DNA of 49,210 nt, taken from NCBI GenBank assembly GCA_017470605.1, contig JAFUYH010000049.1, positions 1-49,210 on the forward strand, in the 5' to 3' direction. Every line of letters begins with the position of its first letter. The stretch's first letter is position 1. This document shows, piece after piece, positions 6,610 through 13,307 of the stretch. This DNA is from Treponema sp. (GTDB lineage: Bacteria; Spirochaetota; Spirochaetia; Treponematales; Treponemataceae). The notes under the pieces were generated by a model. The model made no database searches. It was not told the DNA's origin and was given only the letters and a program-made list of their open reading frames with translations. A program made the position numbers and the translations under genes.

Positions 6610-7791
6610 ATGGCAAAACGATTAAACATATTAAGTGCAGGAGCGAGTGTCCCATTTGCAGACGGAGGCTTAAAACTCTCAAAGTCAATCAAAATCAGTG
6701 AGATAGAGACTCATCCCGATTTTCAATCACTCTTCAGAATAGACGAGGAGCTTTTAGAGAGAATCATCGCCTCCATAAATGAGAACGGTTTTGATGCCTC
6801 CCAGCCTGTCCATATATGGACTTTGACCGATGATGACGGGACTGTACATCATTACCTGATTGACGGCTATACAAGAATCGCAGCGTTAGAAAAAGCCGGA
6901 CATGAGACTGTTCCATACTATGAGCACAAATTTGAGGGCTTTGATGAAGCTTATAAATATGTGCTTGGTCTCCAGGTGAACAGAAGGAATCTTGAAAGCT
7001 CTGAGTTACTGAGAAATGTGTCAAAGCTCATGGGAACAGATTTTATCCAGAATACGGAGGGTAAAAAATCGGAAGCCATTGCAGAGATTCTCGGTGTCTC
7101 AGACAGGACTGTAGAAAAAGCAATATCTGTATCAGAGAATGCCGATGAAGAGACCCTGGCAAAAATTGAATCAGGCGAGCTTTCTGTAAACAAAGCCTAC
7201 AAGCAGAATAAAGAAAAATCAAAGGAAGAGCCACGGAAACAGGAATCATCCGATGAGGACCCTGATGACATTTCAGATGCCTTGGAATACACTGACGGGA
7301 ATCCCCGCTCCGTAACCGTAAGAAGCCGTGAAATGTCCGAATACTACAATCCCCCTGAGGAAAGTGAGATTGACAAGCGCCTTATAGGACGCTATCAGGA
7401 AGGCTTCATAGAAGGCTTTGAACAGGCTGCAAATTACGTCCTGATGCTGGCCACTCACGGAGTCTCAAACACCTACATCTATGAACAAATCTTCTGCACG
7501 AAAACGAAGCATAATTTCAAGGGTCTTTCCATGATGAGGGGAGATGACCCGGTATCAGATTATGACTATAACGAGTTCAGAAAGAAACTTTTGTCAAACC
7601 CGAGAATAACAGACCTGAATCCTCTTCCTTTGAAAGAGGATTCACGAAACACTGAGGAAGAGTATGACGGTCCTGGCCTGCCTTTTGAAGAGCCTGAGCA
7701 GTCAGACGAAGCTGAGTCAGAGCCAGAGAAATCAGGCCTAACAGATTTGAATGAAATCGGAGACTCTGACTCAGCTTTTGATGTTTTCTAA
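6610..7791 (+). CDS. parB: ParB/Spo0J-family protein 1 with acidic tail
   Basis: The protein has 393 residues. A ParB N-terminal nuclease/CTP-binding-like domain spans about 25-125, with the box-II-like phrase DGYTRIAAL at 85-93. A helix-turn-helix (about 153-174, SEAIAEILGVSDRTVEK) follows, then a charged linker. The C-terminal region ends in an acidic tail with a terminal aromatic (SAFDVF), reminiscent of SSB-type tips. The ATG at 6610 has AGGAG eight bases upstream. The box has DGYTR rather than the classical GHRR seen in the next gene, so the two proteins are probably not redundant. It may bind a plasmid centromere or regulate the par and rep genes. Confidence 0.88.
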   Translation: MAKRLNILSAGASVPFADGGLKLSKSIKISEIETHPDFQSLFRIDEELLERIIASINENGFDASQPVHIWTLTDDDGTVHHYLIDGYTRIAALEKAGHETVPYYEHKFEGFDEAYKYVLGLQVNRRNLESSELLRNVSKLMGTDFIQNTEGKKSEAIAEILGVSDRTVEKAISVSENADEETLAKIESGELSVNKAYKQNKEKSKEEPRKQESSDEDPDDISDALEYTDGNPRSVTVRSREMSEYYNPPEESEIDKRLIGRYQEGFIEGFEQAANYVLMLATHGVSNTYIYEQIFCTKTKHNFKGLSMMRGDDPVSDYDYNEFRKKLLSNPRITDLNPLPLKEDSRNTEEEYDGPGLPFEEPEQSDEAESEPEKSGLTDLNEIGDSDSAFDVF

Positions 7792-7802
7792 GGAGGCAGA
7801 GA

Positions 7803-8501
7803 ATGATGAAGATGATTGAAACAGAGAAAATCCGAAGCGGAAAGAACGTAAGGAATGAACATGACGACTCCATCCAGGAGCTTATGGAAAACATAGAGCA
7901 GTACGGGCTTCTGAACCCTATCCTTGTGGCAAAGTCTGAGCATGGACTGGGATACGAGTGTATCGCAGGTCACAGGCGGCTGGAGGCAGTCCGGAGGCTT
8001 GGGGAGCCGTTCATAGAGTGCAATATAATTGACCTGCCTGGCATAAGAGACAGGATAGGAATACAGGTCTCTGAGAATGTCCAGAGGAAGGCGATGTCGG
8101 CACTGGAACTTGTGGATATTTTCAATCAGCTGAAAAAGGAAGGTCTCTCACAGCAGAAGATTGCCCAGCTGTTCAAGAAGTCACAATCATGGGTTAGCAC
8201 ACAATACTGTGCCGCAAAATATATTGAGGACTATGCAGAGGAGCACGGTGGCGAGATTCCGGCTGATTTTATGGACAGTTCTGGGACGAAGTGTATGACC
8301 AGGCTCTACAAAATCCACAATGCAGAGAAATTGGGCGGGAAAAAGCCAGCATCCATTAACTGGAAAGGAACAAAGGAGACCGGGTTGATGTACCTCAATA
8401 GAAGCAACGGAACTTATACTATCAGAGTGTTCACCACTGAGAAAAAGGCTCTTCTGGAGAATTTCCTTAAGGAGTATGCTCACACTGCAAGGGCTAATTA
8501 A
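7803..8501 (+). CDS. parB: ParB/Spo0J-family protein 2
   Basis: The protein has 232 residues and the classical ParB order. The N-terminal domain has the arginine patch CIAGHRRLEAVRRLG (about 53-67). ENVQRKAMSALELVDIFNQL follows at 91-110. A helix-turn-helix (LSQQKIAQLFKKSQSWVS) covers about 115-132. Such proteins bind a parS site, load as CTP-dependent clamps and stimulate ParA. AAGGAGG lies eight bases before the ATG, and 11 bases separate it from the previous gene. The C-terminal part is short. The 18-bp palindrome found 13 times on this element is a candidate binding site, unproven. Confidence 0.92.
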   Translation: MMKMIETEKIRSGKNVRNEHDDSIQELMENIEQYGLLNPILVAKSEHGLGYECIAGHRRLEAVRRLGEPFIECNIIDLPGIRDRIGIQVSENVQRKAMSALELVDIFNQLKKEGLSQQKIAQLFKKSQSWVSTQYCAAKYIEDYAEEHGGEIPADFMDSSGTKCMTRLYKIHNAEKLGGKKPASINWKGTKETGLMYLNRSNGTYTIRVFTTEKKALLENFLKEYAHTARAN

Positions 8502-8653
8502 TGATGAAATTAATTATTGAAAGTTTTTTTGTAATCTGCATCACCGGTTTCGCCACAGGAAGCGTACTGATGAATGTGTTTTGGAAGAAAAAAAATAACC
8601 AGACTGACAATGAGCGCAATGTTCCGCTCAAAAAAATAGATATGGAGGACTAA
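8501..8653 (+). CDS. 50-residue single-pass membrane protein
   Basis: A small gene whose ATG overlaps the stop of the preceding parB (TAATG). An N-terminal hydrophobic segment (about residues 4-27) is followed by a lysine-rich, then polar tail, so it is probably an inner-membrane protein with a short cytoplasmic or periplasmic tail. The last codons hold the ribosome binding site (GGAGG) of the ssb gene, which suggests translational coupling. A degraded copy of the 18-bp palindrome (8611-8628, 15 of 18 positions) lies inside it and codes ERNVPL, close to the ERNVSL coded by other copies. Function unknown. Confidence 0.7.
   Translation: MMKLIIESFFVICITGFATGSVLMNVFWKKKNNQTDNERNVPLKKIDMED
8611..8628. 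repeat. Degenerate 18-bp palindrome copy
   Basis: GAGCGCAATGTTCCGCTC matches the consensus at 15 of 18 positions and keeps both GAGCG/CGCTC arms. It may be a decayed copy or chance. Confidence 0.45.
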
Positions 8654-8656
8654 ACT

Positions 8657-9121
8657 ATGTCAGACATGAATGATTTAAAATTGCAGGGCCGGCTGGCTCG
8701 TGATGCAGTCTTAAAAATCACAAAAAACGGAAAAAAGCTTGCTCTATTTACTCTTGCAGTAAACCAGACAAAGAAGAATGCGGATGGAACTTACTTTGAT
8801 GAAGCAAATTATTTTCCATGCTCGGCTTTCATAGGCAGCGAGAAATTCGCCTCATACCTGAAAAAAGGGCAGCCTTTAATCCTTGAGGGCTACCTGAAGC
8901 AGAGTTTAAAACAGATTGGGGATGACGACCCCAGTCTGGCAGGAAAAAAGCTGTATGAATCCAGAACCTATATCCGTACATCTAAGATTCATCTCATTTT
9001 CACAGGAAAGAAAGATGAAGCGGAAAATGAAAAAATACCGGAGCTTCCAGAAAACGTAATTTATGAAAATGACGAGAAAGATGAAGATGTTTTCATCGGT
9101 GATGAAATGCAGTTTTTCTAG
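8657..9121 (+). CDS. ssb: Single-stranded DNA-binding protein
   Basis: The protein has 154 residues: an OB fold (about 6-117, starting LKLQGRLARDAVLK, with the ALFTLAVNQ strand and a PCSAFIGSEKFASYLKKGQPLILEGYLK core), an acidic linker, and a tip ending DEMQFF. That end resembles the DDIPF-type tip through which SSB recruits other replication and repair proteins. Plasmid SSBs protect the single strand during conjugation and establishment. The ribosome binding site lies in the end of the preceding small gene. Confidence 0.9.
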   Translation: MSDMNDLKLQGRLARDAVLKITKNGKKLALFTLAVNQTKKNADGTYFDEANYFPCSAFIGSEKFASYLKKGQPLILEGYLKQSLKQIGDDDPSLAGKKLYESRTYIRTSKIHLIFTGKKDEAENEKIPELPENVIYENDEKDEDVFIGDEMQFF

Positions 9122-9130
9122 GAAAATAAA

Positions 9131-9409
9131 ATGCTTGCTTCCGTAAATATGCATACAGTGATTAACAAAATACTATTTTCTGTAAAAAGAATATTTACGG
9201 GGGTACTTTATTTTATAGACAGCCATTTTACATATCTTTCAATTCTTTTGATAGGAATTATCGGGAGTATCATATTTTTTTCAGCCGGCTATATATGCCG
9301 CTATAACAAATATGGCTTTTGGAGATGGAAAAGCAGGGCTTTATTCAAAAGTATAAGGCTCTGCCTGCTATTAATATTACTAAAAGGGGCAATACAGGTT
9401 TTAAAATGA
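9131..9409 (+). CDS. Small two-pass membrane protein
   Basis: The product has 92 residues and two predicted membrane segments (about 38-57 and 74-90) with a basic, aromatic-rich loop between them. It begins nine bases after ssb (ATG 9131, AGGAAA upstream). Its stop overlaps the start of the next gene (ATGA), indicating coupled translation. No family recognised. Confidence 0.65.
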   Translation: MLASVNMHTVINKILFSVKRIFTGVLYFIDSHFTYLSILLIGIIGSIIFFSAGYICRYNKYGFWRWKSRALFKSIRLCLLLILLKGAIQVLK

Positions 9410-9732
9410 ACTATATAACTCTTCACGGAAAAATTGCAAAGGATGCAGAAACAACATTAATAAACAATCAGGGGACAGAAACTCCACTGGTATATTTTTC
9501 TTTTCAGGATTCAGGCACTCCTTACCAGAAAAATGAGCCAATGTTTATAGAAGTTCATTTTATGAAAGAAGCTGCAATGCACATTCTGCCTTTTCTAAAA
9601 AAAGGAAAGGAAGTTGAGATTTTTGGATGCCTGCGCTTTAAGAATTTTACAACCACAGCAGGAAAAGTAGGCCAAAAATATTATATTTCAGCAGATTACA
9701 TAATACTTTCTGGAAGTGCTGCAAGGACTTAA
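9406..9732 (+). CDS. Second, short SSB-like OB-fold protein
   Basis: The product has 108 residues. The layout parallels the upstream SSB: YITLHGKIAKDAETTL opens the fold, followed by VYFSFQDSGTPYQKNEPMFIEVHFMKEAAMHILPFLKKGKEVEIFGCLRFKN-like strands (about 25-85) and an ISADYIILSG end. It lacks the acidic tail, so it probably cannot recruit partner proteins as full SSBs do. I chose the ATG at 9406, which overlaps the preceding stop, because the fold starts there. It may form hetero-oligomers with, or regulate, the larger SSB; this is inference. Confidence 0.72.
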   Translation: MNYITLHGKIAKDAETTLINNQGTETPLVYFSFQDSGTPYQKNEPMFIEVHFMKEAAMHILPFLKKGKEVEIFGCLRFKNFTTTAGKVGQKYYISADYIILSGSAART

Positions 9733-9736
9733 CAAT

Positions 9737-9931
9737 ATGGAAATAGCAGTAAAGTTAGATATAGATGAAAAAACAATTTCACAACTTTCTGCAGAGTCAG
9801 AATCAAACGCAAGTATGTTTGTAAGAATCTTTTGTTCTGAACTTTTGCAGAAAATCAGCCTTGAGACAAAAGAGATATATGAAACTGTAAAAAAGATAAA
9901 TATAGAAAATCCGTATGGATTTCCACAATAA
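9737..9931 (+). CDS. Small acidic helical protein, unknown
   Basis: The 64-residue product starts at ATG 9737, four bases after the preceding stop, with AAGGA upstream. The sequence is mostly helix-forming, with EKTISQLSAESESNASMFVRIFC suggestive of a small ribbon-helix-helix or dimerisation module, but I cannot assign a family. It ends three bases before an 18-bp palindrome copy. Confidence 0.6.
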   Translation: MEIAVKLDIDEKTISQLSAESESNASMFVRIFCSELLQKISLETKEIYETVKKINIENPYGFPQ

Positions 9932-9934
9932 ATT

Positions 9935-9952
9935 TAGCGAAACATTTCGCTT
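9935..9952. repeat. 18-bp palindrome copy 6
   Basis: TAGCGAAACATTTCGCTT, matching the consensus at 15 of 18 positions, with intact AGCGAAA/TTTCGCT arms. It lies between two genes, 29 bases before the next start. Confidence 0.75.
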
Positions 9953-9981
9953 CAGAAATGATTATTTGGGGGATAAACTGA

Positions 9982-10275
9982 ATGAAGGATTTCAGGAATT
10001 TTCAGCACGTAAGGATTATTACGGAAGAAGGAACCATCGCAAACGGTGACTACATAATGGACGAGGTCATCATAAGATGCAGGAACGGACTATTGTCTGA
10101 CAACACGGATGAAAACGGAGAGCTGCTCCCTGCAATTGAGACAAGGGACGGAAACCATATTGAGCACTGGAACAACGGAGTTTTACACTGCGAAAATGCA
10201 CCTGCAATTGTAGACAACATAGACAAATATGAATGCTGGTTTGAAAACGGAGTTGAATATCCGCCTAAAAACTAA
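9982..10275 (+). CDS. Small MORN-variant-like protein
   Basis: The 97-residue product starts at ATG 9982 with GGGGG nine bases upstream. It contains short strand-turn units ending in asparagine-glycine (RCRNGLLSD, WNNGVLHCENAPA, WFENGVEYPP) that resemble degenerate MORN-type or WxxGxxH-xxxxPA repeats. No signal peptide or membrane segment is seen. GC content is higher than in the preceding small genes, marking a compositional change that continues to 13104. Function unknown. Confidence 0.65.
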   Translation: MKDFRNFQHVRIITEEGTIANGDYIMDEVIIRCRNGLLSDNTDENGELLPAIETRDGNHIEHWNNGVLHCENAPAIVDNIDKYECWFENGVEYPPKN

Positions 10276-10276
10276 A

Positions 10277-10317
10277 ACTTGGTCTTTTTGCTTATATCAC
10301 TTTCAAAAAGGCCAAGT
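10277..10317 (+). terminator. Hairpin after the par/ssb gene block
   Basis: ACTTGGTCTTTTT (10277-10289) pairs with AAAAAGGCCAAGT (10305-10317) over 13 bp with one G-T pair. A second small hairpin (TAGAGA/TCTCTA, 10328-10346) follows. No T-run comes after the stem, so this may be a processing or attenuation structure rather than a strong terminator. Confidence 0.45.
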
Positions 10318-10377
10318 AACAAGAGTTTAGAGAGTGTAAGTCTCTACATCATATTTAAATGAAAATAGGAAAGAATA

Positions 10378-11226
10378 ATGACAGATACAGAAAATCCTTT
10401 AGAACTGGAAACAAAGACTACGGAAACAGAGAACATAACGGCCATTCAGGGAGGAAAATTGCAGGTTAAAGGCACGGCTCCAGAAACAAGGCTGCCTGTA
10501 AAACAGAAGCAGGAACTTTTGCCTTATGAAAAAGAAAACTATTCTACAATCGAAAAAGCAATTATAGAACTTTCAGAAGAACTGGCAAATCTTTCTGAGC
10601 TCAGAGACTCCATAGAGCACAGCTTTGAAAACAAAACTGTATCTGATGATAAATTTCAAACGGAAGTAACATCTTCGTTCAATTCCCTTACAAAAAAATT
10701 TGAGGAATTTAATGAGAAGTTCACCTATGAAATAGATTACAACCGTGAGCTTGAGTTAAAAATCCAGAACAATGAATACAAAGGGCAGATATATCTGCTT
10801 GAAAGGGAACTGAACGAAGAGAGGGCAACAATCACAAAAACAATTGACGAGATAAACAAAGTCGTAAAGGACAGCCTGCTTACCTTAAGTGACAAATGCC
10901 GTGAATTAAAATCTGCTGATAATTTAATAGAAGAGTCAATAATGAAATTCCGTGGAGATGCCATAGCAGCCTCTGAGAATGAATACAAGACACTGAAAAT
11001 GCAGTGTGAGCAGATGCTAAAAACATTCACGGACAGCGCACAGAAAACTCTTGAGACCGTAAAGAAAACCTCCATTGATTTCATCACCCAGTGCGAGAAG
11101 GAAAACAAAGTCCTCATAGGAAAAGTTCCTGCAGTAAAAGGAAAGCTTACCGCAGAAAACTGGATTGTGATAGTCTTCGGCTGTATCGGGATAGCGAGCC
11201 TGCTGCTGAACCTGATTCTGAGGTAA
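10378..11226 (+). CDS. Tail-anchored coiled-coil protein
   Basis: The product has 282 residues. A polar N-terminus (1-50) is followed by long heptad-rich helices (about 55-250), and a single C-terminal hydrophobic segment (about 262-280, WIVIVFGCIGIASLLLNLIL) ends the protein. This is the layout of a tail-anchored membrane protein with a cytoplasmic coiled coil. No catalytic motif is visible. It could tether plasmid DNA or replication proteins to the membrane, but no family is recognised. AGGAAAG precedes the ATG. Confidence 0.75.
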   Translation: MTDTENPLELETKTTETENITAIQGGKLQVKGTAPETRLPVKQKQELLPYEKENYSTIEKAIIELSEELANLSELRDSIEHSFENKTVSDDKFQTEVTSSFNSLTKKFEEFNEKFTYEIDYNRELELKIQNNEYKGQIYLLERELNEERATITKTIDEINKVVKDSLLTLSDKCRELKSADNLIEESIMKFRGDAIAASENEYKTLKMQCEQMLKTFTDSAQKTLETVKKTSIDFITQCEKENKVLIGKVPAVKGKLTAENWIVIVFGCIGIASLLLNLILR

Positions 11227-11231
11227 ATAAG

Positions 11232-11894
11232 ATGAGCGGTACTGATATAGATTCTGTAAAAAGACGGATTAAGAAGCTGCTTGCGCTCTCAAAATCTCCG
11301 AATGAGAACGAGGCTGTTCTTGCGGTAAAAATGGCAGACGACCTCATTTCCCGATATAGCCTCAAAACCTCTGAATTCAGCGGTTTTGAGGAAAAATCCG
11401 TAAAGACCACAAAATGTCACAGAGAATGGCACGCGATAATTGCAAATGCCGTGGAAAGACTTTATGCAACCTATCATTACAAAGATGTAAATACAGGAGA
11501 ATTCATTTTTTTCGGCAGCGAGCTTGATGTCTTTATGTCCACGGAAATGTACGCATATCTTGTCAAGGCGATAGACAGGATTGCTCGGAACAACATAAGA
11601 AAAAATGCAAAGTACAAATTCCGCCAGTCATACCGTGTGGGAATGGCGGAGCGTATATGGGACAGGATTGACGAAATGGGAAAAAACTGCAGCTGGAGAA
11701 GTCAGGAAGATGTATTTGCCCAGCGGAAGGAATTCTCTAATTATGTGCACCGCGGCATAGAGCTTTCTGCTGATGTTCCAAAGAAAAGAATGAAGCTGAA
11801 TCAGAATGCCAGGATGCAGGGAAGCAAAATCGCAGATGAGATAAACCTGAGCTGTCAAGTATCTGGTGATATTATAAAAAGAATCTGCCAATAA
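11232..11894 (+). CDS. DUF2786-type protein
   Basis: The product has 220 residues. The N-terminal phrase VKRRIKKLLALSKSPNENEAVLAVKMADDLISRYSL (about 8-43) is typical of the DUF2786 family found on phages and conjugative elements, with a C-terminal domain of the kind that often follows it. The function of the family is not known. The true start is the ATG at 11232, six bases after the coiled-coil gene. A frame opening earlier at 11091 overlaps that gene and is rejected. Confidence 0.75.
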   Translation: MSGTDIDSVKRRIKKLLALSKSPNENEAVLAVKMADDLISRYSLKTSEFSGFEEKSVKTTKCHREWHAIIANAVERLYATYHYKDVNTGEFIFFGSELDVFMSTEMYAYLVKAIDRIARNNIRKNAKYKFRQSYRVGMAERIWDRIDEMGKNCSWRSQEDVFAQRKEFSNYVHRGIELSADVPKKRMKLNQNARMQGSKIADEINLSCQVSGDIIKRICQ

Positions 11895-11904
11895 GGGGCT
11901 GTAT

Positions 11905-11973
11905 ATGAGAAAAGACATTCAATCAAGTTATTATGATAATCCAAGGCTTCCACGATGGGAAGAAAATCAGTAA
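11905..11973 (+). CDS. 22-residue putative small protein
   Basis: ATG at 11905 is preceded by AAGGGG at a good distance. The peptide is short, with SSYYDNPRLPRWEENQ at its end. It fills the gap between the DUF2786 gene and rep, and may be a real small protein or a translational coupler for rep. There is no other support. Confidence 0.4.
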   Translation: MRKDIQSSYYDNPRLPRWEENQ

Positions 11974-11985
11974 AAAGGTTGTGGC

Positions 11986-13104
11986 ATGGAAAACAATAAC
12001 GAAGAGAAAGACTGCTATATCAACATACAGGGCTGGATGGTGAAGAAGCTCGGGCTAAAGGCCAATGAGCTTATTATATATGCATTAATCCACGGTTTCT
12101 GTCAGGACGGGGTGTCATACTTCTACGGCTCCGTGAAGTATATCATGGAGAACACAAATCTTTCAAAGGAGACTGTCCTCACTGTCCTGCAGAGCCTGGT
12201 AAAAAAGAAGCTCATCATAAAAAAGGACGTTAAAAACTATCAGGTGTTCGACAATAAGAGGACGGCACAGGGCGGCCAGCATTTCTGCCTTTACTACACG
12301 GCTTATTCACGGAGCTGCGGCACTGACTCTGCGGGTCAAGAAACTGTACCCGCAGAAAGCGAGAGTCACGGGTCAAGAAACTTGACCGGGTCAAAAAATT
12401 TGACCCGCGCGGGTCAAGAATTTGTACCCGTGGCGGGTCAAGAATTTGTACCCAATAATCTATCTGACAATAAATTTGATACTGCTAGTTCTACTGGAAT
12501 AAAAAACACAGCAGAAGAAGAGACTCAACTTGAAAATCAGATTAAGAAAAAACTGGCGGAGCTTTTCGGTTATCAGGTGAATTTCTCGCCGTCCCCGGTT
12601 CCAAGGTTCATGAGCTCTGCAAATTCCCTCGGCCTCACACCTGAAGAATCTCTGGAATACCTTGAATGGGCATTCGGATACCTGAAAACAAAATGCAGGG
12701 AACAAGCAAGCCTTGACGGCTATTTCTACAAGTCCTTTGCAGAGCCGAACCTTATGGCCAAGTTCAAGAATATCAGCGAGCTTAGAAAAGCTGAGGAGGA
12801 GAGAAAGGCGGCCATGGTTATAAGCTGTCCGGTCTGTGGTACAAGACATTCCAGGGATGACATGTTCTGCGAAAAATGCGGGCTTGACGGCGGATGCCTC
12901 TCTGATGAAAGAGAGATTGCGAGGCATAAAAAGATATACTCCATGCCTCCTGCCACAGGCAGGGCTTATGAAGCTGCGATTGAGCAGCTGGATAAAGCCT
13001 ATCCGCTGTCAGAGCGCTTCCATATCAGTAAAATGCAGAAAGAATATGAGCACGAGCTTAACCTTATCGAGCGTATGTTCGGACTTGACGAGGACAGCGC
13101 ATAA
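11986..13104 (+). CDS. Plasmid replication initiator with internal iterons
   Basis: The protein has 372 residues. Residues about 10-80 form a winged-helix/RepA_N-like initiator domain (INIQGWMVKKLGLKANELIIYALIHGF, then a SKETVLTVLQSLVKKKLI recognition part). Residues about 116-157 are a low-complexity linker coded by five 21-bp DNA repeats (12332-12454). A helical domain (about 175-260) and a four-cysteine zinc ribbon (CPVCGTRHSRDDMFCEKCG, about 280-298) follow. Initiators of the RepA_N type often carry their own origin inside the gene, and the iterons here suit that model. I infer theta replication starting within this gene. The name rep is functional, not a proven family assignment. It is the last gene of the rightward block. 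Confidence 0.8.
   Translation: MENNNEEKDCYINIQGWMVKKLGLKANELIIYALIHGFCQDGVSYFYGSVKYIMENTNLSKETVLTVLQSLVKKKLIIKKDVKNYQVFDNKRTAQGGQHFCLYYTAYSRSCGTDSAGQETVPAESESHGSRNLTGSKNLTRAGQEFVPVAGQEFVPNNLSDNKFDTASSTGIKNTAEEETQLENQIKKKLAELFGYQVNFSPSPVPRFMSSANSLGLTPEESLEYLEWAFGYLKTKCREQASLDGYFYKSFAEPNLMAKFKNISELRKAEEERKAAMVISCPVCGTRHSRDDMFCEKCGLDGGCLSDEREIARHKKIYSMPPATGRAYEAAIEQLDKAYPLSERFHISKMQKEYEHELNLIERMFGLDEDSA
12332..12454 (+). repeat. Five 21-bp iterons, presumed replication origin
   Basis: Units begin at 12332, 12369, 12387, 12410 and 12434 and follow CGGGTCAARAAnnTKnACCSG. Each is itself a near-palindrome (GGGTCAA facing TTGACCC or TGTACCC). They lie in frame within rep and code repeats such as AGQEFVP. 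The GC-rich, regularly spaced units contrast with the AT-rich sequence right after 12455, which could serve as the unwinding element. Confidence 0.82.
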
Positions 13105-13125
13105 ACTTAAAGATTTATTAGACGC

Positions 13126-13286
13126 TGTGAAAGTCTTTCTGTAAATTCCTAAAACGTAGGCATTGTGGTAAAAGAAATACAGGAGCCTTCTTTGGCAAAA
13201 GAGAAAACTCAAACACTAACCCTTGATAAAAAATCGAGCAGTATTTTATATTCAGAAAAGAAACAGTAGCTGTCAAAGACTTCACA
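13126..13286. repeat. Long-range inverted repeat between convergent rep and polyvalent gene
   Basis: TGTGAAAGTCTTT at 13126-13138 faces AAAGACTTCACA at 13275-13286 (one-base bulge). The 203-base gap 13105-13307 separates two convergent genes and otherwise shows no gene. It may be a weak two-way terminator or a remnant. Confidence 0.4.
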
Positions 13287-13307
13287 GTCTCACAAAATCG
13301 TCCTACT

